Assembly: GCA_964586145.1 (NCBI GenBank)
Contig: CAZPHH010000129.1
Location: 1 to 9,840 of the forward strand
DNA length: 9,840 bases
From: JAFGJQ01 sp964586145
GTDB lineage: Bacteria; Planctomycetota; Phycisphaerae; UBA1845
Direction of reading: 5' to 3'
This document shows, in pieces, positions 6,313 through 9,840 of this stretch (position 1 is the first letter of the stretch; each line of letters begins with the position of its first letter). Position numbers and translations under genes: made by a program. The notes beneath the pieces were generated by a model. That model worked only from the letters and a program-made list of their open reading frames with translations, did no database searches and had not been told where the DNA came from.

Positions 6313-6990
6313 ATGCCCGTGAGCGTCATCGTGTTCGATCTGGATGACACGCTGTACCCGGAGCGCGCGTACGTGGAGAGCGGGTTCGCGGCCGTGGCGC
6401 GCGCGTTCGCGGACCGACTGGCCGCGTCTTTTGACCTGCTGGAGCGGATGAAAGCCCTGGCCGCTTCGTCCGACCGTCGGCGCGTGTTCAACGTGGTCTG
6501 TGCGGAGGCCCGCGCGCCTGACCCGGACGGGCTGGCCGCGGAAATGGTGGACACCTACCGCCGGCACATGCCGCGCATCACGCTGTTCCCGGATGCCGCG
6601 GCCGCCCTGGCCCGTCTGCGCGGCCGCTACCGCTTGGCGCTGATTTCCGATGGATACCTCGTCTCGCAGAATGCGAAGCTCGACGCGCTGGGCATCCGGC
6701 CGATCTTCGAGGCGGTATACCTGACGGACGAGTGGGGCCGGGAGTACTGGAAACCTCATCCGCGTGCATTTGAGGCGGTCATGCAGCAGTTTGCCGTGTC
6801 CGCACCGGCCTGCGCGTACATCTCCGACAACCCGGCCAAGGATTTCGTCGCCCCAAACGCTCTTGGCTGGCGGACGATCCGGATCCTCCGCCCCGGCGGC
6901 GTGTACGCCGACGCCACGGCCCCGCCCGGCGGCGAGCCGTCCGTGACCATCGCGAGCCTGGACGACCTCGACAACAGACTGCCGAGGTGA
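6313..6990 (+). CDS. HAD-superfamily hydrolase (phosphatase type)
   Basis: A 225-aa cytoplasmic hydrolase of the haloacid dehalogenase superfamily, subfamily I with a helical cap, most likely a small-molecule phosphatase. All four motifs are present: motif I VIVFDLDDTLYPE (5-17, nucleophile D9 and acid D11), motif II ISDG (111-114, S112), motif III K147 in WKPHPRAF, and motif IV SDNPAKDF (171-178, D172). The cap lies about 18-90. The DLDDTLY form of motif I is typical of phosphatases, but the substrate cannot be read from sequence. Start ATG at 6313 is preceded by GGGGAG with a 6-nt gap. The gene is divergent from cinA (99 bp between starts) and convergent with the CBM9-like gene. Given its neighbour cinA, a nucleotide or NMN-related phosphate substrate is imaginable, but this is speculation. 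Confidence 0.93.
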   Translation: MPVSVIVFDLDDTLYPERAYVESGFAAVARAFADRLAASFDLLERMKALAASSDRRRVFNVVCAEARAPDPDGLAAEMVDTYRRHMPRITLFPDAAAALARLRGRYRLALISDGYLVSQNAKLDALGIRPIFEAVYLTDEWGREYWKPHPRAFEAVMQQFAVSAPACAYISDNPAKDFVAPNALGWRTIRILRPGGVYADATAPPGGEPSVTIASLDDLDNRLPR

Positions 6991-7014
6991 TGCCGCCGCG
7001 GGATCAAGCGCGAT

Positions 7015-7104
7015 CCGGACGACAAGACAACGCAGTGCCCGAGTGCGTCGTCCGGCCGGACAGGGCCTGGTCCGATCTGCGCGGGACCGCCCAACGGCCC
7101 AGGC
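7015..7104. terminator. Two inverted repeats in the convergent gap (candidate bidirectional terminator)
   Basis: The 126-bp gap between the HAD stop and the CBM9-like stop holds two structures. The first is a perfect 9-bp repeat CCGGACGAC (7015-7023) with GTCGTCCGG (7047-7055), with CGCA/TGCG (7031-7034/7044-7047) inside. The second is GCCTGG (7065-7070) with CCAGGC (7099-7104), enclosing GGTCC/GGACC (7069-7073/7084-7088). A 12-bp palindrome GTCCGGCCGGAC (7050-7061) lies between them. There is no T-tract on either side, so this is not a canonical intrinsic terminator. The placement between convergent genes supports a termination or transcript-end-protection role. Confidence 0.4.
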
Positions 7105-7116
7105 GACGCAAAATGC

Positions 7117-7800
7117 TCAGACAAAGCGGATGGCGCCAAAGGCGTCGGGGCGGTGAAAATCCGGCTGCGTCTGGTGTACCGGGGCCCACGTCAGCCAGTG
7201 GGGATGCGAGGAATCGTCGGCACACTTGAAGAAGTTCGCCCGCCAGGTGACGCCGGGCGCCGGGGCCTCGACGGGGAGGTACCGGGTCAGGATGCGGATG
7301 GGCAGGCGGTACTGGAGAAGCCAGGTGAGGGGGCCGGGCTGTTCCGGTTCGATCCGCGGGGGCAGCGAGGCACGGATCTGGATCTGGGCGCAGTCGGCGG
7401 GGTCGATCAGCAGGCTGTCCGACCGCGGCAGGTTGTGCCGGGCGAAAAGCAGAGTTCCTCCGCAGTTCGTTTCCAGGGCGAAGTAGCTGTGCCCGACCTG
7501 TGCGGAGGGGCTGAAGAAGAACTCGACACAACTGTCGCGGGAGACGGCATCGTGCATCCGGCGGGCCACCGCTCGGACAAAGGCGTCTTCAACCCGCCAG
7601 AACGCGTATATTGCATCGTCGTCATACAGGAGGCGAGCTTCGACACGGGGGCGATGAGCGGGTGGAGGGCCCATGTGGTGGGCCAGGTGGAGCGTGGGCA
7701 CATCCCGCCAGGGCACGGCGTTCCAGTTGCCGTCCAGTTCGAGGGGAGCTGTCAGCCGTTGAACCGCATATCGCACGGGCGACGAAGCCGGGGTTGGCAT
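7117..7800 (-). CDS. Carbohydrate-binding family 9-like (CBM9-like) protein
   Basis: A 227-aa protein that is almost entirely one CBM9-like beta-sandwich (Pfam CBM9_2 type, formerly DUF1083). Seen: LDGNWNAVPW (22-31), the strand pattern ARLLYDDDAIYAFWRVEDAF (55-74), the family hallmark RDSCVEFFFSPS (88-99), SYFALETNCGGTLLFA (105-120), and WRANFFKCADDSSHPHWLTW (186-205). Such stand-alone proteins are common near glycan-degrading genes in Planctomycetota and Lentisphaerota. Their ligands and function are largely untested; binding of a sugar or oligosaccharide is the inference. No signal peptide is seen at the N-terminus, and an in-frame TGA 9 nt upstream of ATG 7800 rules out a longer form. There is no strong Shine-Dalgarno. 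It is divergent from the GH20 gene. Confidence 0.85.
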   Translation of the reverse strand: MPTPASSPVRYAVQRLTAPLELDGNWNAVPWRDVPTLHLAHHMGPPPAHRPRVEARLLYDDDAIYAFWRVEDAFVRAVARRMHDAVSRDSCVEFFFSPSAQVGHSYFALETNCGGTLLFARHNLPRSDSLLIDPADCAQIQIRASLPPRIEPEQPGPLTWLLQYRLPIRILTRYLPVEAPAPGVTWRANFFKCADDSSHPHWLTWAPVHQTQPDFHRPDAFGAIRFV

Positions 7801-8189
7801 TCCAGGGTCTCACATATCCATATCCAGCGAAGGCGCACCGGCCAAACCGACTCCGTGCGGCCTCAAATCGCGGGCCGGCCATTCTACTCGAACGTCCGGT
7901 CGGCGGGAACGGTGCATCGATCCGGACTTCGCGGCCAGGGCACACCGTTGCATCGGCCCGGACCCGACGGCGGGGATTCGCCGGAAACGTAATGGTCGCG
8001 GCGGACGGATTGACGTGCCGGGCTCCAGCTTTGAACATGTTCCACCGGCGAGCAGATCCCGGGCAATCGGGTCGCCGGGATCGAGTGGCCGGCCTGGGCC
8101 GTGATCTGCTTTGTGGCGCTGATTTGACTGTTGCGCGGGCGGCCGGCAGGGTCCGCCCCGGAGAACCTCGGATACGGAAAGGAACGATC
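7801..8189. other. 389-bp divergent intergenic region between CBM9-like and GH20 genes
   Basis: No supported gene. It must hold the start signals for both flanking genes. Seen: two copies of a CATATC element at 7811-7823 close to the CBM9-like start, two 15-nt near-repeats (TGCATCGATCCGGAC at 7913 and TGCATCGGCCCGGAC at 7949), a TTGACG-17 bp-GAACAT pair at 8010-8038 with a poor -10, the inverted repeat at 8055-8082, and a TTGACT at 8124-8129 without a partner -10. The absence of good -10 boxes suggests activator-dependent or alternative-sigma promoters. Confidence 0.45.
8055..8082. promoter_or_regulatory. Perfect 8-bp inverted repeat upstream of the GH20 gene (operator-like)
   Basis: GATCCCGG (8055-8062) and CCGGGATC (8075-8082) are exact reverse complements separated by 12 bp. 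Their centres are 20 bp apart, about two DNA turns, which fits binding of a dimeric regulator. The site is about 110-135 bp before the GH20 start codon. It could also fold as an RNA hairpin if transcribed. Confidence 0.35.
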
Positions 8190-9788
8190 ATGAATCGACG
8201 TTTCGTTGGCGGCCTGCTGGCCGTCGGAATGGGTGCGTACTGCACGACAACAATCGCCGCGGCCGGGCCGGCCATCGTGCCCAAGCCGGTGAAGATGGAA
8301 GTGCTGGACGGCACGTTCACGCTGGATGGCACGGCGCCGGTCGTCGCTGACGGGTCCGACAAGGACCTTCAGAGGGTGGCTGCGTACCTGGCCGGCGAGC
8401 TGGAGCGGGCCGTCGGGCGTCGGCCCCCGATCGTCGCGTCAGCGCCAGACGACCAGCCGCGTGTTTCCCTTCTGCTGCTGCCCGGGGCGGACGCCTTGGG
8501 GGACGAAGGATACACGATGCTGGTCGGGCCCAAGGGCGTCGAGATTCGGGCGGCGACCGGTCGCGGGCTTTTCTGGGGCGTGCAGACCCTGCGGCAACTG
8601 CTGCCGCCGGACCGACTGGCCGCCAGGCCGGCGGACACCGGTCCGGTGAGCATTCCGTGCCTGAAAATCCAGGACCGCCCCCGGTACTCCTGGCGCGGCA
8701 TGCACCTGGACGTGTGCCGGCATTTCATACCGGTCGATTACGTGAAACGGTACATCGACCTGATGGCGCTGCACAAGATGAACATCTTTCACTGGCACCT
8801 CACCGAGGACCAGGGCTGGCGGATCGAAATCAAGAAGTATCCAAAGCTGACGGAGGTCGCGGCCTGGCGCACGCAGGACGGCAAGCGCTACGGCGGGTTC
8901 TATACGCAAGACAAAATCCGCGACGTGGTGGCCTACGCGGCCGACCGGTTCATCACCGTGGTGCCGGAGATCGAGATGCCCGGCCACTCCCTGGCAGCCC
9001 TGGCGGCGTACCCCGAATACTCCTGCACGGGCGGGCCTTTTGAGGTGGCCACGACGTGGGGCATTTTCGAGGACGTGTACTGCCCGGGGAACGATGCGAC
9101 GTTCACGTTCCTGGAGGACATTCTGACGGAAACGCTCGCCCTGTTCCCATCCGAGTTCATCCACGTGGGCGGGGACGAGTGTCCCAAGGTCCGCTGGAAA
9201 GCCTGCTCCAAGTGCCAGGCCCGGATCCAGGCGGAAGGGCTCAAGGACGAAGACGAACTGCAGAGTTGGTTCATCACGCGGATGTCGCGCTTCCTGGAGA
9301 GCAAGGGCCGGCGGTTGGTGGGCTGGGACGAGATCCTGGAGGGCGGCCTGGCGCCCGGTGCCACCGTGATGTCGTGGCGGGGTACCAAGGGCGGCATCGC
9401 GGCGGCCAGGGCGAACCACGACGCCGTCATGACGCCGTCGTCGCATTGCTACCTGAATTTCTGGAATACGGAGAAGAAGGACGACCCCGGCCACATCACC
9501 GGGCGGGTCATTACGCTGGAGAAGGCGTACGGATACGAACCGACCCCGGAAGAACTGTCCCCGCAGGAGGCGAAGCACATCCTGGGTGTGCAGGCGAACG
9601 TGTGGACGGAGTACATCAAGGACGGGGCAACCGTGGAACTCATGGCGTATCCCCGCGCGTGTGCCCTGGCGGAAGTGGGCTGGACGCCGGCGGACCAGAA
9701 GAGCTGGGAGGACTTCTCCCGCCGACTGGAGACCCATCTCCAGCGCCTGAATGCGCTGGACGTGAATTACTACGGCCGCCCCAGGTAG
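8190..9788 (+). CDS. Glycoside hydrolase family 20 beta-N-acetylhexosaminidase, exported
   Basis: A 532-aa enzyme that removes terminal N-acetylglucosamine or N-acetylgalactosamine by substrate-assisted retaining catalysis. Seen: a likely signal peptide (MNRRFVG, hydrophobic 6-17, small residues before about 26), an N-terminal GH20b-type domain (about 27-160), then the catalytic barrel from about 165. Barrel motifs: HWHLTEDQGWRIE (201-213), PEIEMPGHS, the catalytic pair D329-E330 in HVGGDEC, WDEILEGGLAP, SWRG with W396, and WTEYI near the C-terminus. The stabilising Asp and acid/base Glu are both present, so the enzyme should be active. Length suits a two-domain GH20 with no extra binding module. 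Start ATG at 8190 follows AAAGGA at 8178-8183, and the signal peptide confirms it. It is divergent from the CBM9-like gene; likely role is digestion of chitin- or glycoprotein-derived amino sugars in the periplasm or outside. Confidence 0.96.
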   Translation: MNRRFVGGLLAVGMGAYCTTTIAAAGPAIVPKPVKMEVLDGTFTLDGTAPVVADGSDKDLQRVAAYLAGELERAVGRRPPIVASAPDDQPRVSLLLLPGADALGDEGYTMLVGPKGVEIRAATGRGLFWGVQTLRQLLPPDRLAARPADTGPVSIPCLKIQDRPRYSWRGMHLDVCRHFIPVDYVKRYIDLMALHKMNIFHWHLTEDQGWRIEIKKYPKLTEVAAWRTQDGKRYGGFYTQDKIRDVVAYAADRFITVVPEIEMPGHSLAALAAYPEYSCTGGPFEVATTWGIFEDVYCPGNDATFTFLEDILTETLALFPSEFIHVGGDECPKVRWKACSKCQARIQAEGLKDEDELQSWFITRMSRFLESKGRRLVGWDEILEGGLAPGATVMSWRGTKGGIAAARANHDAVMTPSSHCYLNFWNTEKKDDPGHITGRVITLEKAYGYEPTPEELSPQEAKHILGVQANVWTEYIKDGATVELMAYPRACALAEVGWTPADQKSWEDFSRRLETHLQRLNALDVNYYGRPR

Positions 9789-9805
9789 GGTCCGCCCCGC
9801 GGACC
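9789..9805 (+). terminator. Hairpin directly after the GH20 stop codon
   Basis: GGTCCGC (9789-9795) and GCGGACC (9799-9805) form a perfect 7-bp GC-rich stem with a CCC loop, beginning on the base after the TAG. No T-tract follows (ACGATGG), so it is not a textbook intrinsic terminator. It may block 3' exonucleases or mark the transcript end. The remaining 35 bp of the window show nothing further. Confidence 0.4.
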
Positions 9806-9840
9806 ACGATGGTTGACGTAACTCCGGCCGGCGGAGACCG

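Noticed and set aside
6213..6759. In-frame upstream extension of cinA
   Set aside because: It lies antisense to the HAD gene, and the family N-terminus (ADILSIGTE) begins at the ATG at 6213.
7611..8189. In-frame upstream extension of the GH20 gene (193 codons)
   Set aside because: The extension partly overlaps the CBM9-like gene antisense and lacks domain content. The signal peptide and Shine-Dalgarno place the start at 8190.
8439..9737. 432-aa minus-strand open frame opposite the GH20 gene
   Set aside because: Antisense shadow of a well-supported enzyme gene; the product is His/Arg/Gly-rich and matches no family.
1..9840. tRNA, rRNA, CRISPR array, insertion sequence or phage genes
   Set aside because: No spaced identical repeats, transposase or integrase motifs, or tRNA-like T-arm sequences were seen on either strand.

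Overview
This window is GC-rich bacterial DNA (third codon positions are strongly G/C). It contains nine protein-coding genes on both strands and no recognisable RNA gene, insertion sequence or CRISPR array. The mix includes an exported GH20 hexosaminidase, a free-standing CBM9-like protein, a full-length CinA and a sporadically distributed TIGR04255 cassette. That mix would fit an environmental polysaccharide-degrading bacterium of the Planctomycetota/Lentisphaerota/Hydrogenedentota type. The lineage is an inference from gene content; no marker gene is present.

Left part (1-2621). A stand-alone homocysteine S-methyltransferase-domain protein (74-955, +) converges on an AbgT-family transporter (1050-2621, -). 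The start of the transporter gene is preceded by an elaborate nested inverted repeat (2651-2722), which may be a structured leader. The 2622-3220 stretch has no convincing intact gene. It holds this structure and a possible broken small membrane-protein ORF.

Centre (3221-6213, all -). Three short genes of unknown function form a tight unit: a TIGR04255 family protein, a 152-aa protein with an NWDGYDA motif, and a 141-aa protein with an NPNHAVVTGWP motif. Both junctions are 4-nt ATGA stop/start overlaps, and a strong Shine-Dalgarno precedes the first gene. This is the best candidate for an undescribed system here. Upstream on the same strand is cinA (4975-6213), encoding a MoCF-like domain fused to an NMN-deamidase (PncC) domain.

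Right part (6214-9840). A HAD-family phosphatase gene (6313-6990, +) is divergent from cinA. A plausible sigma70-type promoter and a nested inverted repeat lie between them. The HAD gene converges on a CBM9-like carbohydrate-binding protein gene (7117-7800, -) across a gap with two inverted repeats. Divergent from that, across 389 bp holding a perfect 8-bp inverted repeat with 12-bp spacing, is an exported GH20 beta-N-acetylhexosaminidase (8190-9788, +). A hairpin lies directly after its stop codon. The last two genes probably belong to glycan use (amino-sugar polymers). The others look like metabolic or housekeeping genes with no obvious shared pathway.
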